A stretch of 64,000 nt of DNA. Origin: JBFMFR01 sp040752025 (GTDB lineage Bacteria > Chloroflexota > Anaerolineae > Anaerolineales > UBA4823). Below, in pieces: positions 50,131 through 59,209 of the stretch. The position numbers and the translations under genes were made by a program. The stretch is taken from positions 1 to 64,000 of the forward strand of contig JBFMFR010000003.1 in assembly GCA_040752025.1 (NCBI GenBank), in the 5' to 3' direction. Numbering within the stretch: the first letter of the stretch is position 1; each line of letters opens with the position of its first letter. The notes below the pieces were generated by a model. The model ran no database searches. It was given only the letters and a program-made list of their open reading frames with translations, and was not told the origin of the DNA.

Positions 50131-50550
50131 TCAGGCTTGCTGCGCAAGCAGCCTGGGGATTTCCAACTGAATCGCATCGCGCACAGCGCGAAAAGCCTGC
50201 ATCACTTCCATCTCTATGCCCTGCACTTTGGCCGGGTCGGGGAAGCTGTGGTGCAGACGCTTGCCCTGGCCCAACCATAACGGGCACTCTTCGGCCGCCG
50301 AATCGCAAACGGTGATCACCAGATCAAAAGCTTCACCCTGAAATTCATCCGCCAGCTTTGAACGCCCGGAGTGCCGAATGCCAACCTCGGCCAGCGCCGC
50401 CAGGGCCAGCGGGTGCACGTAACCGGCAGGGTGCGTGCCCGCGCTGAAAGCCTGCCAGGTTTCCCCCAGGTGAGCATTGACGATGGCCTCAGCCATCTGC
50501 GAGCGGCACGAATTGCCGGTGCACAGGAAGAGCACCTTGCGCCTGGGCAT
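50131..50550 (-). CDS. arsC: Arsenate reductase (thioredoxin-coupled, LMW-PTP type)
   Basis: A 139-residue protein with the P-loop CTGNSCRSQMAEA (residues 10-22; catalytic Cys10 and Arg16) and the two later Cys-region features of the ArsC class (DLVITVCDSAAEECPLW), which supply resolving cysteines. It reduces arsenate to arsenite for export by Acr3. The ATG overlaps the thioredoxin-like stop (ATGA). Confidence 0.93.
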   Translation of the reverse strand: MPRRKVLFLCTGNSCRSQMAEAIVNAHLGETWQAFSAGTHPAGYVHPLALAALAEVGIRHSGRSKLADEFQGEAFDLVITVCDSAAEECPLWLGQGKRLHHSFPDPAKVQGIEMEVMQAFRAVRDAIQLEIPRLLAQQA

Positions 50551-50801
50551 CAGGCCGCCTCCAGCGCATCCGCCAGCCAGGTGCTGACTTCGGCTGGCGT
50601 GGGGATCCTGCCGGAGCAGACCACTTTCTCGTTGACCACCAGGCCCGGCGTGGACAGGATGCTGTATTCCATGATCTCAGGATAGTTGGTCACTTTGATC
50701 ACCTCGGCCTCCAAGGCCATATCGGTGATCACCTTACGAGCAATCTGCTCGACGCGCTTGCAGTTGGCGCAGCCCGAACCCAGAACTTTGATGGTTAGCA
50801 T
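50550..50801 (-). CDS. Small thioredoxin-like redox protein (TM0996 type)
   Basis: An 83-residue thioredoxin-fold protein with a CANC redox motif (residues 11-14, GSGCANCKR) and the cis-Pro STPGLVVNEKVV. Such proteins accompany the DUF318-type permease and often ArsC, and probably reduce it or pass electrons across a metal-handling system. GGAGGAAAT precedes the ATG. Confidence 0.88.
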   Translation of the reverse strand: MLTIKVLGSGCANCKRVEQIARKVITDMALEAEVIKVTNYPEIMEYSILSTPGLVVNEKVVCSGRIPTPAEVSTWLADALEAA

Positions 50802-50831
50802 TGATCATTTCCTCCAAAACAGAAAGATAAA

Positions 50832-52319
50832 CTAATGTGCTGCCAGACCATCCGCCGCGTTGCGATGCCTGGCAGCAGTGCTGCGCCGGTTGACCAGCCA
50901 CAGGCCGCCAGCCAGCACAGCCAAAAACAGAGCCAGGTAAACGCCCACCAGCCCCAGGCTGGCGCCGTCCACCCAGGCGCCGTAAATCAACCCTGCCAGT
51001 GTGCTAAACAGGGCCACCCACCCCACATACACCCAGGCTTTCAAGCGCCCAATAATGGCCGCCGTGATCAGGATGCTTTGCAAACTGAGCTCCGGGTCCG
51101 AGATCAGGTAAGCCAGCAGCGGCCCACGGTGCATGCCCAAACTTAGGAACATCTGCGCAATCGGTACTTCTACCAGGGTGGGGAAATACATAAAAACGCC
51201 AAAGACCACCCCGGCAAAATTGCCCAGGAAAGTGTTGCTCCCGGCAACGGCTTCGATCCACTCCGGCCGGATCAACTGGCGGATCACACCCACAGCAAAC
51301 ACACCGGCGACCAGCAGTGGGAAAATCTGTTTGACGAACTTCCACGACTCCCATAAGAAATCGCGGGTTTCGGCTTCGGCCAACTGGCGTTTGAGCATCC
51401 AGCCCAGCAGCAGGATCGCCAGCAGCACCCCGAAGAACTTGCCGGTGAACGCCAGAGCCAGGCCGCCCGGATGGGGCGACATGCCCAACGCCGCCACCAG
51501 CAAGGTCAATCCCACCAATCCGGTGGACACCCACGTCCAGGCGTTGAAACCCTCATGAATATTTTCCAGGCCTTTCCAGGCCGACAGACCGATCAACACC
51601 AGCAAACCGATCAACAGCGCCCCCTGCGCCGTCACGCCTTCCTCGCCTCTGGAGGCGTCGAAAGGCACCAGTTGGTACAGGAAATTCCGGAACCTATCTA
51701 CCCCAGCGAGGGGCAAATCAACCTGCACGTAGACATGCTTCAAAAAATCGATCTGGAAAGTGCCCGCTACCAGCAGAACCACCAGGATCAGCAGGAAGGC
51801 CAGCGCGGCGCGGCGCATATGCGCCTGCCCGGCAAACAGGGCGTCTGTAGCCTGGTCGTGTTCGACATCCTGCCGGCGAAAGAGCAGCGCCATGATCAGA
51901 CCAATCCCAACCCCAAAGATCAGCGAAAGCAGCAAGCGCGCAATCGCCAGATCCGCCCCGATCACACCGCCAGTGTAGATCAGCGCCAGGATGTTGATCG
52001 CCGGGGCGACGAACAGGAAAGTAATCGCCGGGCCCAGGCCGGCTCCTTTCTTGTAAATGCCGGCGAACAGCGGGATGACCGTGCAAGAGCAAACCGCCAG
52101 CAAAAACCCTGCCGCGGCCGAGGCCGGATAAGAGATGTACTTGGGTGTGCTGCGCCCCAGGAAGCGCGTTACCGTCTCTTTAGGAATCAGGGCGGTCATC
52201 GCCCCGGCAATCAGAAAAGCCGGCAGTAAGCACAGCAGCACATGAGCGGCGAGATACGCCGCCAGGCTGCCCAATCCACCACCGAGTAAGTTAATCAAGA
52301 AGGAAGCGATATCGGCCAT
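50832..52319 (-). CDS. Permease, DUF318/ArsP family
   Basis: A 495-residue membrane protein with about ten hydrophobic segments of the ArsP/YraQ permease family (ALIPKETVTRFLG, CSCTVIPLFAGIYKKGAGLGPAITFLFVAPAINILAL, with the characteristic Cys-Ser-Cys). ArsP members export organoarsenicals; many others have unknown cargo. The frame is open far upstream through arsR, but the ATG at 52319, 5 nt after the arsR stop, begins the conserved protein. It is second in the arsenic operon. Confidence 0.88.
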   Translation of the reverse strand: MADIASFLINLLGGGLGSLAAYLAAHVLLCLLPAFLIAGAMTALIPKETVTRFLGRSTPKYISYPASAAAGFLLAVCSCTVIPLFAGIYKKGAGLGPAITFLFVAPAINILALIYTGGVIGADLAIARLLLSLIFGVGIGLIMALLFRRQDVEHDQATDALFAGQAHMRRAALAFLLILVVLLVAGTFQIDFLKHVYVQVDLPLAGVDRFRNFLYQLVPFDASRGEEGVTAQGALLIGLLVLIGLSAWKGLENIHEGFNAWTWVSTGLVGLTLLVAALGMSPHPGGLALAFTGKFFGVLLAILLLGWMLKRQLAEAETRDFLWESWKFVKQIFPLLVAGVFAVGVIRQLIRPEWIEAVAGSNTFLGNFAGVVFGVFMYFPTLVEVPIAQMFLSLGMHRGPLLAYLISDPELSLQSILITAAIIGRLKAWVYVGWVALFSTLAGLIYGAWVDGASLGLVGVYLALFLAVLAGGLWLVNRRSTAARHRNAADGLAAH

Positions 52320-52323
52320 CGGC

Positions 52324-52731
52324 TCAACTTCCTTGAAAAGTGGGAGTATCTGCGTCCAGGCTGGCCCGGGGAGCAAGCAAATAGCCAGGCTTGACCTCGG
52401 CGCAGTGCGGGCACTCACAAACAGCCGCCGAGGGCGGTGAAGCTGTTTCCACACCCGCCAGGCATCCGGCGTCGCGCACCAGCGCCAGCAGGGCCGGATC
52501 GGCGATACGATAATACACGAAGCGCCCATCACGCCGGTCCAATAAAATCTCCGCCTGGCGTAAGGCCATCAAATGCTGTGAAATATACGCCTGGCGCCTG
52601 CCCAGAACCGCCTCCAGATGACATACGCAGGCCTCGCCCTCCCCAATTGCCAGCAGGATCGCCAGCCGGGCCGGAGGGGAAATCGTTTTTAGAATAGCTG
52701 CAATCGCTTTGCCACTTTCAAATAGTTTCAT
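52324..52731 (-). CDS. arsR: ArsR-family metalloregulator
   Basis: A 135-residue winged-helix repressor (AILLAIGEGEACVCHLEAVLGRRQAYISQHLMALRQAEIL). The Cys pair CVC in the recognition region is the arsenite-sensing type of ArsR, and a C-terminal Cys-rich tail (VCECPHC) may add metal ligands. The ATG at 52731 is chosen because the longer frame runs through the promoter. It is the first gene of the operon and most likely autorepressed. Confidence 0.92.
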   Translation of the reverse strand: MKLFESGKAIAAILKTISPPARLAILLAIGEGEACVCHLEAVLGRRQAYISQHLMALRQAEILLDRRDGRFVYYRIADPALLALVRDAGCLAGVETASPPSAAVCECPHCAEVKPGYLLAPRASLDADTPTFQGS

Positions 52732-52749
52732 ATTCGTTTTCCTGAATAT

Positions 52750-52777
52750 ATTATATACACACATTCGGTTTTGTGAA
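52750..52777 (-). promoter_or_regulatory. ars operon promoter
   Basis: Minus strand: TTCACA (52777-52772), 16-nt spacer, TATAAT (52755-52750). The AT-rich sequence around it, with several ATATTC and GAAT half sites, is the likely ArsR operator. Confidence 0.65.
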
Positions 52778-52821
52778 TATGACAAACGTCACGTTTTTCC
52801 CCCTACCCGCTCAGAGCGTGA

Positions 52822-53733
52822 TTATAAACTTTGCAGCGCGGCAATCAGCAAAGTTAAAGTAAATGGGCTGATCAGCGTCGAAAGGAACACTACGCTGGTG
52901 GCAAAGTCCGGCTCAGCCTGATATTCTACCGCCAGGATGGCAGCGATCACCGCCGTGGGCGTGGCTGCCTGGAGCAGCCCGGCTTGAAAAGCCACACCGC
53001 GCAGGGAAAACAGCAGGGCAAAGCCCAACGCCAGCAGCGGCGAAAGCAGCAAGCGCAGCGCCGCGGCTGCGCTCAACGGCAGCGGGCGTTCGATGCGCGC
53101 CACCCCCAACTGCATGCCCAGCACCAGGATCTGCGCCGGAACGGCGGCGTCGCTTAACAGGCTGATCGATCGATTCAGTGGCTCCCACACCTGGATATCC
53201 AGCCACAGCACCAGCCCGGCAGCCAGGACGGCATAAACAGCCGGCGCCTTGAGCACACTGAGCAAAGAGCGCTGCACGGAGGCCTGGCCGCGCGAAGCAA
53301 TGAAGATCCCCAACGTGTACGCCAGGGTCAGGTTGACCACCACGAAAATGGTAGCATATGGCAGGGCGGGTTGGCCGAAAGCAAAAAGGTTGAGCGGCAG
53401 CCCGTAGTTGCCCACGTTAGCAAACATGACCACCAGGATGAAGGCGCTTGCCAGGGCTCGCTCAAGATGCAAGAGTTGGGCGCACAGCCAGGCTGCCAGG
53501 CCAGATGCCAAGACAGTGCAGGCAGCGAAGGCGGCGTTCCGAGCAAACTCGGCGGCGCTGACCTGTGAGGTCACCAGGGCATCGAAGATCAGGCAAGGGA
53601 TCAATACGTTCAGAGTCAGGCTGGAAAGCGAGCGGATGTCCAGGCGCGCATAGCGCAGCAGCAAGAAACCGATCGCGGCGATCAGGAGTATCGGTGTAAT
53701 GTCGTGAATGAAGATCGCTGCGATCAGTTCCAC
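52822..53733 (-). CDS. Auxin-efflux-carrier (AEC) family transporter
   Basis: A 303-residue membrane protein with about ten hydrophobic helices of the AEC/malate-permease family (IAAIGFLLLRYARLDIRSLSSLTLNVLIPCLIFDAL near the N-terminus; FANVGNYGLPLNLFAFG is the family motif). It is the last gene of the agmatine operon, 8 nt after aguA. A role as carrier of agmatine, putrescine or a carboxylic counter-ion is an inference. Confidence 0.85.
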   Translation of the reverse strand: MELIAAIFIHDITPILLIAAIGFLLLRYARLDIRSLSSLTLNVLIPCLIFDALVTSQVSAAEFARNAAFAACTVLASGLAAWLCAQLLHLERALASAFILVVMFANVGNYGLPLNLFAFGQPALPYATIFVVVNLTLAYTLGIFIASRGQASVQRSLLSVLKAPAVYAVLAAGLVLWLDIQVWEPLNRSISLLSDAAVPAQILVLGMQLGVARIERPLPLSAAAALRLLLSPLLALGFALLFSLRGVAFQAGLLQAATPTAVIAAILAVEYQAEPDFATSVVFLSTLISPFTLTLLIAALQSL

Positions 53734-53741
53734 GTGAAGGC

Positions 53742-54830
53742 CTAGGGCTGCTGCTGAGTGATGCAGTGGACGTTGCCGCCGCCGAGCAAAATCTCGGTGG
53801 CTGGTACGCCCACAATTTTACGCTCTGGCAGCAGTTCTTGCAAGCGCGCCAGGGCTGGAGTATCGTGTGGATCACCGAAAGTGGGCACGACTGCCCCGCC
53901 GTTGCAAAAGTAGAAGTTGACGTAAGAAGCAGCCATGCGGTCACCAGCCCGGCGCGGGTAGGTGCCATCCACGGCATCCACGCCCTCAGCCTGCTCGGGT
54001 GCAATCAACACCGGGTCTGGCTGGTGGATCTTGTGTACTTCAAGCGGGCGGCCGCGCCCATCCATAGCCGACATCAGCACTTCGTAAGCCTCGGCAGAAC
54101 GCTCATACTGCGGGTCTGAGCGGTCATCCGTCCAGGTCAGCGCTACCACGCCCGGGCGCAGGAAACAGGCCAGGTTGTCCACGTGGCCGCTGGTCTCGTC
54201 GCGGTAAACGCCACGCGGCAGCCAGATAATCTTCTCCACGGTGAGATAATCAGCTAGATGCGCTTCGATCTGGGCTTTGCCCAGGTGCGGGTTGCGCCCA
54301 GGGCTGAGCAGGCACTCTTCAGTTGTCAGGCAGGCGCCCTGCCCATCCACATGGACCGAGCCGCCTTCCAGCACCAGGGGCGCTTTGTAGCGGTCGACCC
54401 GTTCGATCTCGAGCACCTTTTGGGCCACAGCTTCGTCCAAATCCCAGGGGAAGTACAGTCCGTTGAGCAGGCCGCCCCAGGCGTTGAACATCCAATCCAC
54501 GCCGCGCAGCACACCCTGGCGATCCACAACAAAGGTCGGCCCGCAGTCGCGCATCCAGGCGTCGTTGTTGGCGATCTCCACCACGCGCACCTGCGGGGGC
54601 AGCAAGTGACGGGCGTTGGCGTACTGGTCCGGGTTGACCCCCATGGTCACTGGCTCGAAGCGGGCAATGGCGCTGGCCACAGCAACAAAAGCCTTCTGCG
54701 CCGGTTTGCCGCCCAGACGCCAGTTATCCGGGCGCTGCGGCCAGAGCATCCAGGCGCCTGAATGCAATTCGAACTCGCCGGGCATGTAAAAGCCATCGGC
54801 GCGCGGCGTTGAATCTCGGGTACTCGACAT
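53742..54830 (-). CDS. aguA: Agmatine deiminase
   Basis: A 362-residue guanidino-modifying enzyme. Family and active-site features: MPGEFELHSGAWMLWPQRPDNW at the N-terminus, NNDAWMRDCGPTFVV (Asp), the ETSGHVDN His, and the catalytic Cys in GGGNVHCITQQQP at the C-terminus. It converts agmatine to N-carbamoylputrescine and ammonia. The product is the substrate of the carbamoyltransferase encoded 6 nt upstream. ATG 54830 is used; a GTG lies six bases upstream. Confidence 0.94.
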   Translation of the reverse strand: MSSTRDSTPRADGFYMPGEFELHSGAWMLWPQRPDNWRLGGKPAQKAFVAVASAIARFEPVTMGVNPDQYANARHLLPPQVRVVEIANNDAWMRDCGPTFVVDRQGVLRGVDWMFNAWGGLLNGLYFPWDLDEAVAQKVLEIERVDRYKAPLVLEGGSVHVDGQGACLTTEECLLSPGRNPHLGKAQIEAHLADYLTVEKIIWLPRGVYRDETSGHVDNLACFLRPGVVALTWTDDRSDPQYERSAEAYEVLMSAMDGRGRPLEVHKIHQPDPVLIAPEQAEGVDAVDGTYPRRAGDRMAASYVNFYFCNGGAVVPTFGDPHDTPALARLQELLPERKIVGVPATEILLGGGNVHCITQQQP

Positions 54831-54836
54831 AACCAC

Positions 54837-55844
54837 CTATAGAGAGGCCAGAAGGCTTTCGATCTGGCCCTTATGGAAAGCCTTGAGTTCTTCACTCGGG
54901 CGAGGCAGATGCGGATATAGGAAATAGACCAACAGACCTTTCTCGGTGTGCAGGCGGTTCTCCGATTGGTCGAAGATGATCGAGCGCGGGTGATCCATGA
55001 CTTCATCTGTGGCCTCCACGCCGCGCGAGGCTGGCAGGCAATGCATGAACTTGCAATGCCCGGGGGCGCGCTCGAACAGCTCCCGGTTCACCTGGTAAGT
55101 GGGCATAAAGGCTGCCCGGCGCTCGGGGATCTGGTCCTCCTGCCCGACCCACCACCACAGGTCGGTGTAGATAAAATCGGCCTGGCGCACCGCCTCGACC
55201 GGATCGTCGACAACGCGCAGGCTGCCGCCCGACTCGGCGCAGTTCTGCCGGGCCCAGGTTTGCCATTCGGCCGGCGCCTGGTATTTCGCCGGGGCCGCGT
55301 GAGTGAAGTGCATGCCCAGCCTGGTGATGATCAGCATCAGCGAAGACAGCACGTTGGTGGCGTCCCCAATAAACGTCACGTTGAGGTCTTCCAGGCGTTT
55401 GCCGGCGGGCATGTGCTCGATCATCGTGAAAACATCACACACCACCTGCGTGGGATGGTTGTAATCGGTCAGCCCATTGATCACGGGCACATCGGCGAAG
55501 CGCGCCAGGCCCGTGATGGTCTCGTGCTTGAGGGTGCGCGCCATGATGCCGTCGCACATGCGCGAGAGCACCTTGGCGGTGTCATAGAGCGACTCGCGCA
55601 CACCCAGGTGTATCTCGCCGGGCTTGAGGTACAGAGCATGCCCGCCCAACTCGGTCATGGCCACTTCGAACGAGACGCGCGTGCGCGTCGACGGCTCTTC
55701 GAAGAGCATCGCCAGCGATGCGTCTTGCAGCAGCTTGGGCGTGCAGCCCTGCCGGTCGGCGGCCTTGATGCGGCGCGTCAGTTCGATCATGTCCAGGAGT
55801 TCCTGCTTGGAGAAGTCCTGGGTGTCAATGAAATGTTTCAGCAT
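54837..55844 (-). CDS. ptcA: Putrescine carbamoyltransferase
   Basis: A 335-residue transcarbamoylase. Carbamoyl-phosphate motif STRTRVSFE, GDATNV, and FMHCLPASRGVEATDEVMD match putrescine carbamoyltransferase of the enterococcal type more than ornithine carbamoyltransferase, as does the linkage to agmatine deiminase. It phosphorolyses carbamoylputrescine to putrescine and carbamoyl phosphate. No carbamate kinase is seen in the window, so ATP would have to be made by a kinase encoded elsewhere. GGAGGAAAAC precedes the ATG. Confidence 0.85.
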   Translation of the reverse strand: MLKHFIDTQDFSKQELLDMIELTRRIKAADRQGCTPKLLQDASLAMLFEEPSTRTRVSFEVAMTELGGHALYLKPGEIHLGVRESLYDTAKVLSRMCDGIMARTLKHETITGLARFADVPVINGLTDYNHPTQVVCDVFTMIEHMPAGKRLEDLNVTFIGDATNVLSSLMLIITRLGMHFTHAAPAKYQAPAEWQTWARQNCAESGGSLRVVDDPVEAVRQADFIYTDLWWWVGQEDQIPERRAAFMPTYQVNRELFERAPGHCKFMHCLPASRGVEATDEVMDHPRSIIFDQSENRLHTEKGLLVYFLYPHLPRPSEELKAFHKGQIESLLASL

Positions 55845-55874
55845 ATCCGTTTTCCTCCAGTGGCGTTTGCGGTA

Positions 55875-55903
55875 ATTTTACCAGCCATTCGAGCAAGCAC
55901 CAA
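55875..55903 (-). promoter_or_regulatory. Promoter of the agmatine operon
   Basis: Minus strand: TTGGTG (55903-55898), 17-nt spacer, TAAAAT (55880-55875), about 30 nt before the carbamoyltransferase start. Confidence 0.55.
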
Positions 55904-55952
55904 CCAATCGTCCGCCTCAATCCACACACTTTCTTAATCATCTGTGAACAAG

Positions 55953-55981
55953 TTCTGCATAACTTAATGGTCTAATACAAT
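55953..55981 (+). promoter_or_regulatory. Promoter of the GT39 gene
   Basis: TTCTGC (55953-55958), 17-nt spacer, TACAAT (55976-55981). The predicted start near 55988 argues against the TTG at 55990 as a start codon. Confidence 0.5.
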
Positions 55982-56025
55982 CAGAGCTGTTGGTTCTTTT
56001 GGCAGGAGATAAAATCGAGCACATC

Positions 56026-58155
56026 ATGAGGATTCCTCTTCCCAAAATCTCATCCGTTCAAGCCGAGGCGCTGCGCGCCTGGCATTTGCCCGGGCAGCGC
56101 ACCCTGCAGCGGATCGCGCTGGGGGCTGTGGTGGTCCTGGCGGCGGCATTGCGTTTTGCCAATCTGCAAGTGTTAGGCTATGGTAATCATTATTACACCG
56201 CTGCGGTAGTGGCCATGCTCAAATCCTGGCATAACTTCTTCTTCGTGGCGGCTGAACCAGGCGGGTCAGTGACCGTCGACAAGCCCCCAGTCGGCCTGTG
56301 GCTGCAAACGATTTCCGCCAAACTCCTGGGCGTCAGCGGCTTCAGCGTGCTGCTGCCCCAGCTTTTGGCTGGCGTTTTATCGGTGCTGGTGCTGTATTAC
56401 CTGGTCCGCCGTTCGCACGGCGTGGTAGCTGGACTGCTGGCCGGGTTGGCCCTGGCAATCACGCCGGTCGCCGTAGCCACCGATCGCAACAACACCATGG
56501 ACAGCCTGCTGATCCTGGTTTTGCTTCTGGCCGCCTGGGCATTCATCAAAGCCAGTGAGACCGGCCGGCTGCGCTGGCTGCTTTTAGGAGCGGCGCTGGT
56601 TGGCGCCGGGTTCAACATCAAGATGCTCCAGGCCTTCCTGCCGCTGCCTGCCTTCTACGCGCTGTACTTGCTGGGATCAAACGAAGGGCTGTGGCGCAAA
56701 ATTGGCAAACTGGCCCTGGCATCGCTTCTGCTGCTGGTTGTCTCACTGTCCTGGGTAACCGTCGTCGAACTGACGCCCGCCGACCAGCGCCCATACGTGG
56801 GCAGCAGCAGCGATAATTCCGAAATCAACCTGATCATCGGCTATAACGGCATGAACCGGCTGCTGGGCGTGCTCGGGCGGCGAAGCCCTATCTCATTGGC
56901 CAACAGACCAGGGAGTAATTTCCGGCAGCCAGGAAGCGGCCAGACGGCTCCGGTGAATCCAGATGGAAATAACCGCCAGCGCATCCCCGGCAACGAGGGC
57001 GGGTTCCCAGCCATGAGACCGGGGAACAACAATCCCGGCGTTGCGCCGGGAGGCGGCAACGGCCAACCCTTCGGCGGCAGCGCCGCCAGCAGCGCGGCGC
57101 GAGGCGTGAGCGAAACCGGCCGGGCGGGAGCCCTGCGTCTGCTAATACCGCCCCTGAGCAAAGAGACCAGTTGGCTGCTGCCCTTTGTATTGGTCAGCAT
57201 TCTCGTGCTGCTGGCAAGCGCCCGCCCGCGCTGGCCGCTGGCCCCGGAACACCAGGCCCTGGTGCTGTGGGGCGGCTGGCTTCTGACCGGCGGTGTGTTC
57301 TTCAGTATAGCCGGATTCTTCCACGAATATTACCTGGCCATGCTTGCCCCAGCGCTGGCGGCCCTGGTAGGCAGCGGCGCTGCGCAGCTTTGGAAGTTTG
57401 GAAAGCGATCTGCCTGGGCAGCCGGTGGAGTGCTGCTGGCAGCGGTGGGCGGCACGCTGGGCTTCCAGGCCTGGACGGCAAAAGCTTTCGTTTCCACATT
57501 GCCGTGGCTGCCGTTGGCGATAATCTGCCTGGTTGCAGGCGCGGTCCTGTTGGCGATTGCCGCGTGGCAGCGCAGCCGGTATGGCTGGCTGGCACGGACC
57601 GGCCTGGCCTGCACCCTGGCAGCCATGTTCATCACCCCAGGGGTCTGGTCGGCCCTGACGACCCTCAACCCCAGCGACAACCAATCCCTGCCCAGCGCCT
57701 ATTCCGGGCGACCGGCAGGTCCTCCGAACCAGGGTGGGCTGCTGGTGGAACAGGATCTCCTGGATTATCTACAGATGAACACCCGGGGGATCGGATACCT
57801 GATGGCGGTGCCCAGCTCGATGCAAGGCGCCGATTACGTTCTGGCGACCGGCCGGCCTGTGCTCTACATCGGCGGCTTCATGGGCATGGATAGAGTGGTG
57901 GACGCGGCTGGCCTGGCGCGCCTGGTCAAGCAAGGCGAGCTGCGTTACATTTACTGGAACGCCAGCAATGGGAGAAGCGGTGGCGGTATGGATATCGCCT
58001 CCTGGGTTACCAGCGCCTGCCAGGCAGTCCCAGGCTTCGATACCATCACGCGCAACATGGGCGCGCCAGACGGGATCGCCCGCGCCTCCGGCGCAGCCAA
58101 CAATCGAATGAACGGCAGCTTGCAGGTCTCTTTGTACGACTGCGGGGGACCATAA
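56026..58155 (+). CDS. GT39-family membrane glycosyltransferase (YkcA/B-like)
   Basis: A 709-residue integral membrane glycosyltransferase of the ArnT/PMT superfamily. The N-terminal SWHNFFFVAAEPGGSVTVDKPPVGLWLQ and VATDRNNTMDSLL are characteristic of the YkcA/B group. About eleven hydrophobic segments are interrupted by a Gly/Pro/Asn-rich soluble loop (about residues 300-365) and a C-terminal soluble domain (about 550-709). It should transfer sugars from lipid-linked donors to envelope acceptors outside the membrane. Confidence 0.85.
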   Translation: MRIPLPKISSVQAEALRAWHLPGQRTLQRIALGAVVVLAAALRFANLQVLGYGNHYYTAAVVAMLKSWHNFFFVAAEPGGSVTVDKPPVGLWLQTISAKLLGVSGFSVLLPQLLAGVLSVLVLYYLVRRSHGVVAGLLAGLALAITPVAVATDRNNTMDSLLILVLLLAAWAFIKASETGRLRWLLLGAALVGAGFNIKMLQAFLPLPAFYALYLLGSNEGLWRKIGKLALASLLLLVVSLSWVTVVELTPADQRPYVGSSSDNSEINLIIGYNGMNRLLGVLGRRSPISLANRPGSNFRQPGSGQTAPVNPDGNNRQRIPGNEGGFPAMRPGNNNPGVAPGGGNGQPFGGSAASSAARGVSETGRAGALRLLIPPLSKETSWLLPFVLVSILVLLASARPRWPLAPEHQALVLWGGWLLTGGVFFSIAGFFHEYYLAMLAPALAALVGSGAAQLWKFGKRSAWAAGGVLLAAVGGTLGFQAWTAKAFVSTLPWLPLAIICLVAGAVLLAIAAWQRSRYGWLARTGLACTLAAMFITPGVWSALTTLNPSDNQSLPSAYSGRPAGPPNQGGLLVEQDLLDYLQMNTRGIGYLMAVPSSMQGADYVLATGRPVLYIGGFMGMDRVVDAAGLARLVKQGELRYIYWNASNGRSGGGMDIASWVTSACQAVPGFDTITRNMGAPDGIARASGAANNRMNGSLQVSLYDCGGP

Positions 58156-58169
58156 GCCCAGAAACGCAA

Positions 58170-58192
58170 AAACCTGGACCAACTCCAGGTTT
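58170..58192 (-). terminator. Bidirectional terminator between GT39 and tRNA-Asp
   Basis: AAACCTGGA (58170-58178) pairs with TCCAGGTTT (58184-58192), 5-nt loop. On the minus strand it is followed by TTTTTGC, so it terminates the tRNA-Asp transcript; it can also serve the plus-strand gene. Confidence 0.75.
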
Positions 58193-58214
58193 CTCTGAAA
58201 ATCCAAAAAAGCTT

Positions 58215-58291
58215 TGGCGGTCCCGACGGGATTCGAACCCGCGATCTCGGCCTTGACAGGGCCGCATGTTTGGCCGCTACACCACGGGACC
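58215..58291 (-). tRNA. tRNA-Asp (GTC)
   Basis: Minus-strand cloverleaf: acceptor GGTCCCG with CGGGACC, D arm GTAGCGGCC..., anticodon stem CGGCC/GGCCG with loop CTGTCAA (anticodon GTC), T arm CGGG with TTCGAAT, discriminator G and encoded CCA (58217-58215). Confidence 0.94.
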
Positions 58292-58435
58292 ATGCGGGCA
58301 GTAGTTTACCATACGCCCCATGCAGCGTCAAGATAAAATTCACATGAATTTACCCAACAATTGCGCCGATAGTTTGGTACACTTATCCCACAACCCTACG
58401 AAAACTCCAACAAGCATACCCACAAGGAAATCCAT

Positions 58436-59197
58436 ATGCCAACGCAACTGAGTCGAGAACAGATTATCCACGCTTTGCACCAGGCGCTGCAACCCTTGAG
58501 CTATACCTGCGCCATGTGGGAAGGCGGCGCCGTGGCCTTCAACCGCTTCGACCAGTGGTCCGATATCGACTTGATGGTAGATGTCGAGGATGAACACGTT
58601 GCCGAAGCCATGCAGGTGATCGAGCAAACTTTGAACGCCCTTTCACCCATCGATCTGAAATACGAACTGCCCCAGCCCACCTGGCACGGGCACGCCCAAT
58701 CCTTTTTCCGCCTGAAGGACGCCGGGCCCTTCCTGCTGGTGGATGTGTGCGTGTTGTATCACAGCAAACCCAACAAGTTCCTGGAGCCCGAAATGCACGG
58801 CAAGCTGCTGGTGCACTTCGACAAGTGCGGGGTTGTGCGCCAGGTCGCCAGCGACCCGTCCGAGATGGCGCGCAAGTTGCTGGAGCGCGCCGCAACGCTG
58901 AAAGTGACCTTCGACATGTTCCAGAGCCTGACTACCAAAGAGCTCAACCGGGGCAACTGGATCGAGGCCCTGGCTTTCTACAACGGCTACACCCTGCGCC
59001 CGTTGGTAGAAGCTCTGCGCATCCTGCACCAACCCCAACGCTATAGCTTCCACACACGTTACATCCACTACGACCTGCCTCCCCAGGTAGTACAACGCCT
59101 GGAACGGCTGTACTTCGTCGCCAACGGCGAAGACTTGCGCGCCAGGCAAGCCGAGGCGCAGCAGTGGTTCTACGAAACTTTCGAACAGATCAACTGA
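58436..59197 (+). CDS. Nucleotidyltransferase-fold protein
   Basis: A 253-residue cytosolic protein. The N-terminal domain has the polymerase-beta-like NTase signature GGAVAFNRFDQWSDIDLMVDV (G-x-x-A...R...SDxDL, about residues 29-49) and the third acidic residue in LLVDVCVLY. The C-terminal helical part (about 140-250) is typical of aminoglycoside adenylyltransferase-like proteins. The substrate is unknown. It is followed by an aldo/keto reductase gene after 12 nt. Confidence 0.75.
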   Translation: MPTQLSREQIIHALHQALQPLSYTCAMWEGGAVAFNRFDQWSDIDLMVDVEDEHVAEAMQVIEQTLNALSPIDLKYELPQPTWHGHAQSFFRLKDAGPFLLVDVCVLYHSKPNKFLEPEMHGKLLVHFDKCGVVRQVASDPSEMARKLLERAATLKVTFDMFQSLTTKELNRGNWIEALAFYNGYTLRPLVEALRILHQPQRYSFHTRYIHYDLPPQVVQRLERLYFVANGEDLRARQAEAQQWFYETFEQIN

Positions 59198-59209
59198 GGA
59201 GAAAACTGC

